Origin: Herbiconiux daphne
GTDB lineage: Bacteria; Actinomycetota; Actinomycetes; Actinomycetales; Microbacteriaceae
Direction: 5' to 3'
DNA: 64,000 bases
Assembly: GCF_024979295.1 (NCBI RefSeq)
Contig: NZ_JANLCJ010000004.1
Coordinates: 248,001-312,000 of the forward strand
The translations under genes and the position numbers were made by a program. Numbering within the stretch: the first letter of the stretch is position 1; the number at the start of each line of letters is the position of its first letter. Positions 33,015-41,417 of this stretch are shown here, piece after piece. Under the pieces are notes generated by a model. It was not told the DNA's origin and ran no database searches. It worked only from the letters and a program-made list of their open reading frames with translations.

Positions 33015-34418
33015 TCAGGCCATGTTCGCCGCGAGCACCCGCACGGCCTGCTCGAAGCGCGCCGGAGGGGCGGCGGAATAGTTCACGCGCACGAACGCCC
33101 CGGTGGGCTCGGCCGGAAACCACTCGTCGCCCGGCGAGATGAGCACCCCGTCGCGGGCGCAGGCCGCCACGAACGCGGTCGTGTCGACCCCCGGCGGCAG
33201 GCGCAGCCAGAGATTGAGGCCGCCCGACGGCACCGCGGTCAGGGTGCCGGCGGGCAGCAGCTCGTCGACGAGGGCGATGAATCCGTCACGCCGCAACCGT
33301 AGCTGCTCGCGCATGCGCCGAAGGTGCGGCTGCCAGCCCGGCGACGTCACCACCTCGAGCGCCGCGGTCTGCAGCACCCCGCTGACGTAGAGACCGTCGA
33401 CCACCCGATCGGTGCGGATGCGCGAGAGCGCCGGCCCGCGCGCGATCACGGCGGCGATGCGGATGGCGGGCGAGATGGCCTTCGTGAGCGACCGCACGTA
33501 GACGACGTGACCGTCGGCATCCTGCGCCACGAGCGGCCGCACCGGAGCATCGAGCGCGAAATCGTGCGCCCAGTCGTCTTCGACGAGGAAGGCGGCGTTC
33601 TCGCGCACCACGTCGAGCACCGCCGCGGCCTGCCCCGCCGACCAGCTGCCGCCGGTGGGGTTCGCGAAGTGCGGCATGGCATAGAGGAGGCGCGCGCGGG
33701 TGCGCTCGAACGCCTCGGTCAGCACGATCGGATCGACCGCGCCGCCGTCACGCGGAACGGGCACCACCACGAGCCCGGCTTGACGCGCCGCCGCGATCGC
33801 GCCCCAGTAGCCGGGCGACTCCATGATGATGTGGTCGCCGGGCCGCGCGAGCGCCCGGAACACCGACGAGAGCGCGCTCTGCCCGCCCGGCATCACGACG
33901 ACGTCGGATGCCGGTGGGGCGGCTCCGCCGGCCGGCGCCGTCTCGGCGACCTCGCGCGCGAACCACGCCCGCAGCTCGGGCAGCCCGGCGGCCGGCGGCC
34001 GGTCGAGCGCCGACCGCGACCGCGCCGCGCGAGCGAGGGCCGACTGCACGGCCCGCGCCGGCAGCAGGTCGTCGGCGGGATAACCGCTGTGCAGGGCGAT
34101 CACGTCGTCGGCCGGGGTCTGCATGGTCGATCCGACGAAGGCGCCGTGGGGCGGCAGCGCGCCGAGCGCGCCCGTCTGCCAGCCGAAGTCGCTGCGCGGT
34201 GCCGGTCGCTCGTGCCGCACGAAGTTGCCCGCGCCGGGGCGCGACTCGACCAGCCCGTCGCGCACCAGCATGCGGATCGCTTGCTGCACCGTCACGGGAC
34301 TCGCCCCGAAGCGCACGGTGAGCGCGCGGGTCGACGGCAGCCGGGCCCCGGCACGCAGCCCGCCGAGGTCGCTCCGGATGTCGGCCGCGATGCGCGCAGC
34401 ACTGCTACTGTTGCTCAT
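33015..34418 (-). CDS. MocR/PdxR-type regulator (GntR DNA-binding domain + aminotransferase fold)
   Basis: A 467-residue fusion. The N-terminal GntR helix-turn-helix (residues 1-75: LPSTRALTVRFGASPVTVQQ) joins a PLP class I aminotransferase domain (VVVMPGGQSALSSVFRALAR, MESPGYWGAIAAARQ, MPHFANPTGGSWS, EDDWAHDF). The PLP-binding Lys is in SLTKAISPAIRIA. ATG at 34418 shares the palindrome CATG with the start of the divergent transporter gene. It probably controls that transporter and itself. The ligand may be pyridoxal phosphate or an amino compound. Confidence 0.9.
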   Translation of the reverse strand: MSNSSSAARIAADIRSDLGGLRAGARLPSTRALTVRFGASPVTVQQAIRMLVRDGLVESRPGAGNFVRHERPAPRSDFGWQTGALGALPPHGAFVGSTMQTPADDVIALHSGYPADDLLPARAVQSALARAARSRSALDRPPAAGLPELRAWFAREVAETAPAGGAAPPASDVVVMPGGQSALSSVFRALARPGDHIIMESPGYWGAIAAARQAGLVVVPVPRDGGAVDPIVLTEAFERTRARLLYAMPHFANPTGGSWSAGQAAAVLDVVRENAAFLVEDDWAHDFALDAPVRPLVAQDADGHVVYVRSLTKAISPAIRIAAVIARGPALSRIRTDRVVDGLYVSGVLQTAALEVVTSPGWQPHLRRMREQLRLRRDGFIALVDELLPAGTLTAVPSGGLNLWLRLPPGVDTTAFVAACARDGVLISPGDEWFPAEPTGAFVRVNYSAAPPARFEQAVRVLAANMA

Positions 34419-35346
34419 GACACACGATGATAGCGCTACTGTCTCGAGCGCTCGTCCGCTATCGGGGGCCCGCACCCTCTCGCCTGGGCTCGTCTGGGGG
34501 TTCGTCGGCGTGCTGGCCTTCTCGTTCACCCTGCCGTTCACGCGCGTGGCGGTGGCCACGCTCGACCCGCTCGTGGTGGGGGCCGGGCGGGCCGTGGTCG
34601 CCGCGATCCTCGCCGGCATCGTGCTGCTGGTCACCCGCACCGGCCTGCCGCCACGGAGGCTCTGGCTGCGCATCGTGGTCGTGTCGGCCGGCGTCGTGGT
34701 GGGCTTTCCGTTCCTCACCTCGTTCGCGCTGCAGACCTCGCCCGCCAGTCACGGCGCCGTGGTGATCGGGCTGCTGCCGGCGGCGACCGCGGCCGTCGCC
34801 GTGCTGCGCGGCAAGGAGCGCCCCAGCCCCCTGTTCTGGGTGGCGAGCCTCGCCGGGGCCGCCGCCGTGATCGGCTTCACCCTGGCCTCGTCGGGCGGTT
34901 TCGGCGGGGTGCAGGTCTCCGACCTGCTGCTGCTCGGAGCGGTGGTCGCGGCCGCCGTCGGCTACGCCGAGGGCGGCCTGCTGGCTCGTGAGATCGGTTC
35001 GTGGCAGGTCATCTGCTGGGCGCTTCTGGTGGCCTCGCCCGTCATGCTCGTGCTCACCGTGCTCTCGGCGGCGACGCATCCGCTCGCCGCCCCTCTCGAC
35101 GGGTGGCTCGCGTTCGCCTACGTGTCGGTCGTGAGCATGTTCCTCGGCTTCTTCGCCTGGTATCGCGGGCTCGGCATCGGCCCCATCGCCTCGGTCAGCC
35201 AGATGCAGCTGGTGCAACCGGTGCTCACGATCGCGTGGGCGGCACTGCTGCTCGGCGAACCGCTGACGGTGCTCACCGTGGTGGGGGCGCTCGCGGTCAT
35301 CGCGTGCGCCGCACTCGCGGTGCGCGCCCGCGTGCGGCGGCAGTGA
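34417..35346 (+). CDS. EamA/DMT-family transporter
   Basis: A 309-residue protein with ten predicted membrane segments in two EamA repeats (LVWGFVGVLAFSFTLPFTRV near the start; MFLGFFAWYRGLGIGPIASV in the second repeat). DMT exporters beside MocR regulators are common and usually export amino acids or related metabolites. The start ATG overlaps the regulator's start codon on the other strand. TACTGT at 34406-34411 lies 5 nt upstream, so a leaderless or nearly leaderless transcript is likely. Confidence 0.87.
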   Translation: MTHDDSATVSSARPLSGARTLSPGLVWGFVGVLAFSFTLPFTRVAVATLDPLVVGAGRAVVAAILAGIVLLVTRTGLPPRRLWLRIVVVSAGVVVGFPFLTSFALQTSPASHGAVVIGLLPAATAAVAVLRGKERPSPLFWVASLAGAAAVIGFTLASSGGFGGVQVSDLLLLGAVVAAAVGYAEGGLLAREIGSWQVICWALLVASPVMLVLTVLSAATHPLAAPLDGWLAFAYVSVVSMFLGFFAWYRGLGIGPIASVSQMQLVQPVLTIAWAALLLGEPLTVLTVVGALAVIACAALAVRARVRRQ

Positions 35347-35490
35347 GTCGCCCCCGCGCGTTCGACCACAAAGGGCGCCCCGACGCGCGCGGCGCTCAGC
35401 GCGCCCGATTCGGTCGACCGCGCCCGTCATGACCGGCGCGCCCGACCATTTATGGCGCGCCACGCGCCCACGCGCCTACGCGCCCGCCGC

Positions 35491-35703
35491 TCAGGCGAGG
35501 GGCGCGAAGCGCGGCACCGTGCGCCCGTCGACCTCCACGGTCTCGGCGAACATGGCGAGCGGCCGCACCCACATCCCTGACGTGCCGAGCACCGGGCGGT
35601 AGACGACGAACTCCTCCTCGGTCTCGCTGTGGCGTGCCACACCGAGAACCTCGTAGTCGTTGCCCTTGTAGTGCCGGTAGAGCCCGGGCGTCACCGCGAT
35701 CAC
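35491..35703 (-). CDS. DUF1653 domain protein
   Basis: A 70-residue protein that is almost entirely a DUF1653 domain: PGLYRHYKGNDYEVLGVARH, VVYRPV and MWVRPLAMFAETV. GTG at 35703 overlaps the reductase stop as GTGA, so it is translationally coupled. Function is not known; such domains look like small nucleic-acid- or ligand-binding barrels. A 144-nt region to the right (35347-35490) is full of GCGCGCC-type short repeats and holds no gene. Confidence 0.8.
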   Translation of the reverse strand: MIAVTPGLYRHYKGNDYEVLGVARHSETEEEFVVYRPVLGTSGMWVRPLAMFAETVEVDGRTVPRFAPLA

Positions 35704-37052
35704 GCGCGCGAGATGTCGATCATCTCGTCGCGCGGCACGACCTTGACCCGCAGGCGCCCGGCGGCCTCGCCGAGGGCGAGCTCGTGCCGGTCGAGCTTGT
35801 GCCAGCCCTCGAGGTCGGTGTAGGCGATGCCCCGCGACTCGAGAAGCGCCGGGATGGCCTCTTCGGCGGGTTCGGCCGGAGCCCACCAGTTGGCCTGGTC
35901 GCGCACGACGTGCGACAGGGTCTCCATGGCGTCGGACTTCGTGTGGCCGATGAGGCCCACCGGCCCGCGCTTGATCCAGCCCGTGGCGTAGACCCCCGGA
36001 ATGACCGTGTTCGAGTCGTCGAGCACCTGGCCCTCGTGGTTCGGGATGACGCCGTGGTGCTCGTCGAACGGGATGCCGTCGAGCGGCGACCCGAAGTAGC
36101 CGACGGCGCGGTAGATGGCCTGGATCGGGATCTCGCGGATCTCGCCCGTGCCGGTCACCCCGCCCGCGGCATCCGGCCTCGTGCGCTCGTAGCGGATGGC
36201 GGCCACCCGGCCGGCGTCGTCGCCGACGATCTCGAGGGGCTTCGCATAGAAGTGCAGGTGCAGCCGGCGCGAGGCCTGCCCCACCGGGCGCTCACGCCAC
36301 TGGTTGAGCACCTTGTTGATGACGAAGACCTGCTTGTTCGACTCGATCGCGGCCTTCGAGGCCTCGTCGAGCTCGAAGTCCTCGTCGTAGACGATCATGT
36401 CGACGTCGTTCATCTCGCCGAGCTCGCGCAGCTCGAGCGGCGTGAACTTCACCTGCGCCGGCCCCCGGCGCCCGAACACGTGCACGTCGGTGACGGGCGA
36501 GGTCTTCAGACCCTCGTAGACGTTGGCGGGAATCTCGGTCACGAGCAGGTCGTCGGCGTGCTTGGCCAGGATGCGCGAGACATCCAGCGCCACGTTGCCG
36601 TTGCCGATCACGGCCACGGACTGGGCCTCGAGCGGCCAGGTGCGAGGCACGTCCGGATGCCCGTCGAACCAGCTCACGAAGTCGGCCGCACCGTAGGAGC
36701 CCTCGAGCTCGACGCCGGGAACGGCGAGCGACGCATCGCGGATGGCGCCGGTTGAGAAGATGACGGCGTTGTAGTGCTTCTTCAGGTCGTCGAGCGTGAT
36801 GTCGACGCCGTAGCGCACGTTGCCGAAAAAGCGGATGACGCCCGAGTCGAGCACCTCGCGCAGAGCGGTGATGATGCCCTTGATGCGCGGGTGGTCGGGC
36901 GCGACGCCGTAGCGCACGAGGCCGTAGGGGGCGGGCAGCTGCTCGAACAGGTCGATCGAGACGTCGAAATGACGCTCGGCCTTCACGAGCAGGTCTGCGG
37001 CGTAGATGCCGGCGGGGCCGGCTCCGACGATGGCCAAACGGAGCTTGGTCAC
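35700..37052 (-). CDS. fprA: Ferredoxin-NADP+ reductase (FprA/adrenodoxin reductase type)
   Basis: A 450-residue flavoprotein passing electrons between NADPH and ferredoxin. The FAD motif is LAIVGAGPAGIYAADLL (6-22), with APYGLVRYGVAPDHPRIKGI next. The NADPH domain has VIGNGNVALDVSRIL and HVFGRRGPAQVKFT, and the C-terminal FAD motif is VYATGWIKRGPVGLIGHTKS. GTG at 37052 has AAGGA 7 nt upstream. It is followed by the DUF1653 gene and preceded by the menaquinone cluster. Partners could include P450 or Rieske oxygenases, none of which is in the window. Confidence 0.92.
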   Translation of the reverse strand: MTKLRLAIVGAGPAGIYAADLLVKAERHFDVSIDLFEQLPAPYGLVRYGVAPDHPRIKGIITALREVLDSGVIRFFGNVRYGVDITLDDLKKHYNAVIFSTGAIRDASLAVPGVELEGSYGAADFVSWFDGHPDVPRTWPLEAQSVAVIGNGNVALDVSRILAKHADDLLVTEIPANVYEGLKTSPVTDVHVFGRRGPAQVKFTPLELRELGEMNDVDMIVYDEDFELDEASKAAIESNKQVFVINKVLNQWRERPVGQASRRLHLHFYAKPLEIVGDDAGRVAAIRYERTRPDAAGGVTGTGEIREIPIQAIYRAVGYFGSPLDGIPFDEHHGVIPNHEGQVLDDSNTVIPGVYATGWIKRGPVGLIGHTKSDAMETLSHVVRDQANWWAPAEPAEEAIPALLESRGIAYTDLEGWHKLDRHELALGEAAGRLRVKVVPRDEMIDISRA

Positions 37053-37131
37053 GGTGAATTCCTTCGTGTTGGTGAGAGGCGCTGTGCGCCTGAGGTGCGC
37101 GCACCCGAGGCGGATGCGCAGAGGTGCGAGG

Positions 37132-38184
37132 TCAGTTCGTGCGCTCCACGACGGTGTTGGCGAAGCGGATGAGGGTCTTCTTCACGGTGCCAGACGGCAG
37201 CGGGTCGAGCGCCTCGATGGCCTCGCGGGCGAACCGGCGGGCTTCATCGATCGTTCGCTGGGTCACGGGATGCTCCCGCAGCAGCGTGATGGCGTCGTCG
37301 CTGTCGTGGCCCTCGAGCGCCTGCGGGGTGAGGCGTTCGAGCAGGGCGGCGGCGGCCGGGTCGGTCTCGGCGTCGCGGCGCAGGTAGAGCACCGGCAGCG
37401 TCGCCACACCGGCACGGATGTCGGTGCCCGGCGTCTTGCCCGACTCCTCGTCGCTCGGCGCGATGTCGATCACGTCGTCGACCAGCTGGAAGGCGATGCC
37501 GACCTTCTCGCCGAACTCGCGCACGGGCTGCTCGAAGGTCGGCGAGCCGTTCGAGAAGATCACGCCCAGCTGCGCCGACGCCGAGATGAGCGAGCCCGTC
37601 TTGTCGGCGAGCACGCGCAGGTAGTGGTCGACCGGGTCTTCGCCGTGCTGCGGGCCGATGGTCTCGTTGAGCTGGCCGAGGCAGAGTCGTTCGAAGGTGT
37701 CGGCCTGCAGGCGGATGGCCCGCTCCCCGAGCTGGGCGAGCAGGGCGCTGGCCCGGGCGAACAGCAGGTCTCCGGTGAGGATGGCCACCGAGTTGCCCCA
37801 CACGTTCTGGGCGCTCGGCACCCCGCGGCGCTGGTCGGCGTCATCCATCACGTCGTCGTGGTAGAGCGACGCGAGGTGGGTGAGCTCGATCGAGGTGGCG
37901 GCGGTGACGACCTCGTCGGTCACGCCGTCACCGAGCTGGGCGGTGAGGAACGCGAGGATGGGCCGCACCCGCTTGCCCCCGGCGTCGAGCAGGTAGCGCG
38001 CCACGACGTCGACGAGACCACCGGCGAACTTGGTCTCGGTCGCGAGGCGCGCCTCGAGCGACTCGATCGACGCTTCGATGAGCTTCGCGGTGCGCCGGTC
38101 TTCGCCGGTGGAGAAGAGGCGGTCGGCCAGCGAGACCGGGGTCGACCGGCCGGTGGCGCGGCGAAGGCTGGGGGGCACGGACAC
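37132..38184 (-). CDS. Polyprenyl diphosphate synthase (menaquinone side chain)
   Basis: A 350-residue trans-prenyltransferase. First Asp-rich motif: LASLYHDDVMDDADQRRG. Second: GIAFQLVDDVIDIAPS. GGKRVRPIL binds diphosphate. It likely makes the C35-C45 side chain of menaquinone, as it directly follows menG. GTG at 38184 is chosen. A second GTG at 38178 lies 7 nt after TAGGCT and could be a leaderless start, so a private promoter may exist inside the menG stop region. Confidence 0.88.
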   Translation of the reverse strand: MSVPPSLRRATGRSTPVSLADRLFSTGEDRRTAKLIEASIESLEARLATETKFAGGLVDVVARYLLDAGGKRVRPILAFLTAQLGDGVTDEVVTAATSIELTHLASLYHDDVMDDADQRRGVPSAQNVWGNSVAILTGDLLFARASALLAQLGERAIRLQADTFERLCLGQLNETIGPQHGEDPVDHYLRVLADKTGSLISASAQLGVIFSNGSPTFEQPVREFGEKVGIAFQLVDDVIDIAPSDEESGKTPGTDIRAGVATLPVLYLRRDAETDPAAAALLERLTPQALEGHDSDDAITLLREHPVTQRTIDEARRFAREAIEALDPLPSGTVKKTLIRFANTVVERTN

Positions 38185-38188
38185 TAGC

Positions 38189-38917
38189 CTACTTTTCTTC
38201 GGAGGAGTCGGCCGCGCCGAGCGGCTTGACCCCCTTGTGCAGCGCGACGATGCCGGCGCTGAGGTCGCGGTAGCGCACATCCGCGAACCCGGCGTCGCGC
38301 AGCCACGAGGCGAGGGTCTTCTGGTCGGGCCACGACTCGATCGACTCGAACAGGTAGTCGTAGGCGTCGACGTTCGACGAGACGGCCTTCGCGAGCGTGG
38401 GCATCACGTGCTTCAGATACCAGTAGTACGACGAGCGGATGGGCTTCAGCGGGGTGCTGAACTCGCAGATCACGATGCGGCCGCCCGGCTTCGTCACCCG
38501 GTAGAGCTCGGCGAGGGCCGTGCGCGGCTCGACGATGTTGCGCAGACCGAACGAGATGGTGACGGCGTCGAAGGTGTCGTCGGCGAACTGCAGGTTCATG
38601 CCGTCGGCCACGACGAACTCGATGTTCGGCACACCGGCCTGCTGATCCCGGCCGACCTCGATCATGCCGGGCGAGAAGTCGGCGGCCACCACGTGGGCGC
38701 CGCTCTTGGCGAGCGAGGCGCTCGAGGTGCCGGTTCCGGCGGCGAGGTCGAGGATCTGCTCGCCCGGCCGCGGCGCCACGGCACGCGTGGTCGCCACGCG
38801 CCACAAGAGGGCGTTGCCGACCGAGAGCACGGTGTTGGTGCGATCGTAACCGGCGGCGACCTGGTCGAACATCGCGGAGACCTGTTCGGGTCGTTTGGTG
38901 AGGTCTGCCTTAGTCAC
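38189..38917 (-). CDS. menG: Demethylmenaquinone methyltransferase
   Basis: A 242-residue UbiE/MenG SAM methyltransferase for the last step of menaquinone synthesis. Conserved blocks: VSAMFDQVAAGYDRTNTVLS, ILDLAAGTGTSS, ADFSPGMIEVGR, DAVTISFGLRNIVEP and YRVTKPGGRIVICEFSTP. GTG at 38917 has TAAACT exactly 6 nt upstream and no Shine-Dalgarno site, hence probably leaderless. Divergent from menF. Confidence 0.94.
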   Translation of the reverse strand: MTKADLTKRPEQVSAMFDQVAAGYDRTNTVLSVGNALLWRVATTRAVAPRPGEQILDLAAGTGTSSASLAKSGAHVVAADFSPGMIEVGRDQQAGVPNIEFVVADGMNLQFADDTFDAVTISFGLRNIVEPRTALAELYRVTKPGGRIVICEFSTPLKPIRSSYYWYLKHVMPTLAKAVSSNVDAYDYLFESIESWPDQKTLASWLRDAGFADVRYRDLSAGIVALHKGVKPLGAADSSEEK

Positions 38918-38987
38918 CGTCTCAGTTTACGTTCAGTTGCCTGACAGCGGAGCCTGAGCCCTGCAAGACCGGGCGTAAGCTCGAGAT

Positions 38988-40238
38988 GTGAGCGATACAT
39001 CGCACCCGGTTCCCCGTTTGCACGTCGAAACGACCCGGGTCGACGAGTTGAAACTGCTGATCCCTCTCATCGACCGCCGGCATCCGCTGATCTGGATGCG
39101 CAAGGGGCAGGGCATGGCCGGCGTGGGCGAAGCGCTGCGACTCGAGTTCACCGGCCCCGACCGCATGCGCGACGCGTGCGAGACCTGGAAGGCCGTCGCC
39201 GACGCCGCCACCGTGGTCGACCCGATCGGTGCTCCGGGCACCGGTCTCGTGGCCTTCGGATCGTTCGCCTTCGCCGACGACTCCGCCGCGGTGAGCGTGC
39301 TCATCGTTCCCCGCCTGCTGCTCGGCAAGCGCGACGGCACCTTCTGGGTGACCCGCATCCTGGTGGAGGGCGAAGACCCCGCCTCGGTGCCCGTGCCCAC
39401 CGCCCGGCCGCTCGGGCCGGAGTTCCGGCTCAGCCTGCTGCCCGGCGCCGTGTCGCCCGACGCCTTCCGCGCCTCGGTCGACGCCGCCGTCGACCGCATC
39501 GACGACCAGGAGCTCAGCAAGGTGGTGCTGGCACGCGACCTCGTGGGGCACCTGCCGGCCGAGTCCGACCTGCGACGCCCGCTCACCGACCTCGCCCTCG
39601 GCTACCCCGACTGCTGGACCTACGCCGTCGACGGCTTCATCGGCTCGAGCCCCGAGACCCTCGTGCGCGTCGACCACGGCACCGTGAGCGCCCGCGTGCT
39701 CGCCGGCACCACCTCACGAGGGGCGGATGCCGCGGCCGACCACGACAAGGCCGTCGCTCTCGCCACCTCGGCCAAAGACCTCGACGAGCACGGCTACGCC
39801 GTGAACAGCGTGGTGGCCGCGTTGACCCCGCACAGCCGCAACCTCGTGACCAGCGAGGTGCCGTTCACCCTCAAGCTGCCGAACCTCTGGCACCTCGCGA
39901 GCGACGTCGTCGGCACGCTGAGCGACGGCTCCACCTCGCTCGACCTGATCGCCGCGCTGCACCCGACCGCGGCGGTGGCGGGCACGCCGCGCGCCGAGGC
40001 GCTCGCGCTCATCCACGAACTCGAGCCCTTCGACCGCGGGCGCTATGCCGGGCCGGTGGGCTGGGTAGGCGCCGACGGCGACGGCGAATGGGCCGTGGCC
40101 CTGCGGTCGGCGCAGGTCAGCCCGTCGGGCGACATCACCGCGTTCGCGGGCTGTGGCATCGTCGCCGACTCCGACCCCGAGCGCGAATACCTCGAGACGA
40201 AGATGAAGTTCCGCCCGATCGTGGAGGCGTTCGGCTGA
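38988..40238 (+). CDS. menF: Isochorismate synthase
   Basis: A 416-residue chorismate-binding enzyme making isochorismate for menaquinone (or, less likely, a siderophore). Signature blocks: LSKVVLARDLVG, FIGSSPETLVRV, RVLAGTTSRGAD, KDLDEHGYAVNSVVAALTPH, LHPTAAVAGTPRAEAL and GPVGWVGADGDGEWAVALRS, ending in AGCGIVADSDPEREYLETKM. GTG at 38988 has TAAGCT exactly 6 nt upstream. Divergent partner of menG across 70 nt. Its 3' end runs into a 17-bp tandem repeat. Confidence 0.92.
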   Translation: MSDTSHPVPRLHVETTRVDELKLLIPLIDRRHPLIWMRKGQGMAGVGEALRLEFTGPDRMRDACETWKAVADAATVVDPIGAPGTGLVAFGSFAFADDSAAVSVLIVPRLLLGKRDGTFWVTRILVEGEDPASVPVPTARPLGPEFRLSLLPGAVSPDAFRASVDAAVDRIDDQELSKVVLARDLVGHLPAESDLRRPLTDLALGYPDCWTYAVDGFIGSSPETLVRVDHGTVSARVLAGTTSRGADAAADHDKAVALATSAKDLDEHGYAVNSVVAALTPHSRNLVTSEVPFTLKLPNLWHLASDVVGTLSDGSTSLDLIAALHPTAAVAGTPRAEALALIHELEPFDRGRYAGPVGWVGADGDGEWAVALRSAQVSPSGDITAFAGCGIVADSDPEREYLETKMKFRPIVEAFG

Positions 40239-40285
40239 GACCAGCGTTCTGCTGAGACCGGCGTTCGGCTCAGACCGGCGTTCGG
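40235..40285. repeat. Three-copy 17-bp tandem repeat after menF
   Basis: CTGAGACCGGCGTTCGG occurs three times head to tail (40235-40251 with two changes, 40252-40268, 40269-40285 with one change). A partial unit precedes it inside the last codons of menF. The menF stop codon is part of the first unit. The next base triplet is the stop codon of the small convergent gene. Confidence 0.88.
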
Positions 40286-40447
40286 CTAGTTGCCGCCCGA
40301 GCGGCGACGGCGCATCACGAACAGCACGATGCCGCCGACGATGAGGGCCGCGACGGCGATGCCGCCGATGATGAGGGCGAGCTGTCCGTTCGCTCCGGTG
40401 GCCGCCAGCGCCGCCGGGGCGGTCGCGACGTCATAACTGAGAGTCAT
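40286..40447 (-). CDS. Small membrane protein resembling a free LAXTG sorting signal
   Basis: A 53-residue frame: a short soluble start ([13 protein letters not shown]), LAATGANG, a hydrophobic segment [20 protein letters not shown] and [11 protein letters not shown]. This is the order of a cell-wall sorting signal (LAXTG motif recognised by class E sortases, membrane span, Arg-rich tail) with no secretion signal and no surface domain. GGAG lies 7 nt before ATG, a good ribosome-binding site, which supports a real gene. It may be a remnant or a small tail-anchored protein. Function unknown. Confidence 0.7.
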   Translation of the reverse strand: MTLSYDVATAPAALAATGANGQLALIIGGIAVAALIVGGIVLFVMRRRRSGGN

Positions 40448-40512
40448 CTGGTTCTCCTCGTCGAGTCATGCTGAAACGTTCGCACGCGTGGTCGGGTGTA
40501 GCCGATCTTAGC

Positions 40513-40526
40513 CGGATTCCAATCCG
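40513..40526. promoter_or_regulatory. Palindrome in the spacer between the small gene and the FAS1 gene
   Basis: CGGATT-CC-AATCCG is a perfect inverted repeat. A related CCGGATTC occurs at about 40591-40598. It lies about 95 nt before the fasciclin gene and is a candidate operator for it or for the divergent small gene. No clear -10/-35 was assigned. Confidence 0.35.
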
Positions 40527-40620
40527 ATCTCCGGGCTCCTCCGAAGACCCTCTGAAGGCTCGGCACGCTGATATCCCAGGTCAGCGGCCGGATTCATCCA
40601 TTCCTCTAAGGAGAAGTCCC

Positions 40621-41295
40621 ATGCGTATCACCAAGCGCCACACCCTGACGGCCCTCGCAATCGCGGCCGTCGCCACCTTCGGTCTCGCCGGTTGTTCCGG
40701 CTCCAGCACGACGGCGTCGTCGACGGAGGAGTCATCGGCTCCCGAGACCTCCGCAGCGCCGATGGAGACCTCGCCCGCCGCGATGGACCCGGCCGCCGAC
40801 CTCGTCGGCTCCGGCTGCGCCGCCTACGCCGACGCCGTGCCGGACGGCTCCGGTTCGGTCGCCGGAATGGCCGAAGACCCGGTGGCCACCGCCGCGTCGA
40901 ACAACCCGCTGCTGACCACCCTCACCGCTTCGGTGTCGGGCGGCCTCAACCCCGACGTCAACCTGGTCGACACACTGAACGGCAGCGAGTTCACCGTCTT
41001 CGCCCCGGTCGATGACGCGTTCGCCAAGCTCGACGCCGCCACGGTCGACTCCCTGAAGACCCCGGAAGGCGCTGCGACGCTGACCCAGATCCTCACCTAC
41101 CACGTGGTTCCCGGCCAGATCGCTCCTGACGAGATCGTCGGAACCCACACCACCGTCGAAGGCGCCGACCTCACGGTCGAGGGCAGCGGCGACACCCTCA
41201 CGGTGAACGGCTCGTCTGCCGTCATCTGCGGTGGCGTGCACACCGCCAACGCCACCGTGTACCTCATCGACACGGTGCTGATGCCCCCCATGTAA
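40621..41295 (+). CDS. Fasciclin (FAS1) domain lipoprotein
   Basis: A 224-residue secreted lipoprotein. The signal peptide ends with lipobox LAGC (Cys25), then a Ser/Thr/Glu linker and one FAS1 domain ([64 protein letters not shown]). FAS1 proteins mediate adhesion or bind ligands at the cell surface. ATG at 40621 has AAGGAG 7 nt upstream. It resembles the mycobacterial MPT70/MPT83 group in size. A terminator follows. Confidence 0.92.
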   Translation: MRITKRHTLTALAIAAVATFGLAGCSGSSTTASSTEESSAPETSAAPMETSPAAMDPAADLVGSGCAAYADAVPDGSGSVAGMAEDPVATAASNNPLLTTLTASVSGGLNPDVNLVDTLNGSEFTVFAPVDDAFAKLDAATVDSLKTPEGAATLTQILTYHVVPGQIAPDEIVGTHTTVEGADLTVEGSGDTLTVNGSSAVICGGVHTANATVYLIDTVLMPPM

Positions 41296-41315
41296 GGCAT
41301 CCGCTCCACAGCCGA

Positions 41316-41346
41316 AAGGCCGGTCGCGCTCGTCGCGGCCGGCCTT
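41316..41346 (+). terminator. Intrinsic terminator after the FAS1 gene
   Basis: AAGGCCGG (41316-41323) pairs with CCGGCCTT (41339-41346) around a 15-nt GC-rich loop, 20 nt after the stop codon. The tail is TTCC rather than a long U run. Confidence 0.7.
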
Positions 41347-41417
41347 CCGGCGTTCCCGCGCCGCGCGGGCCCGTCGGGTGGCTCGGCCGACGAGGCTGCC
41401 TCTAGGCTGGCCGGCAC

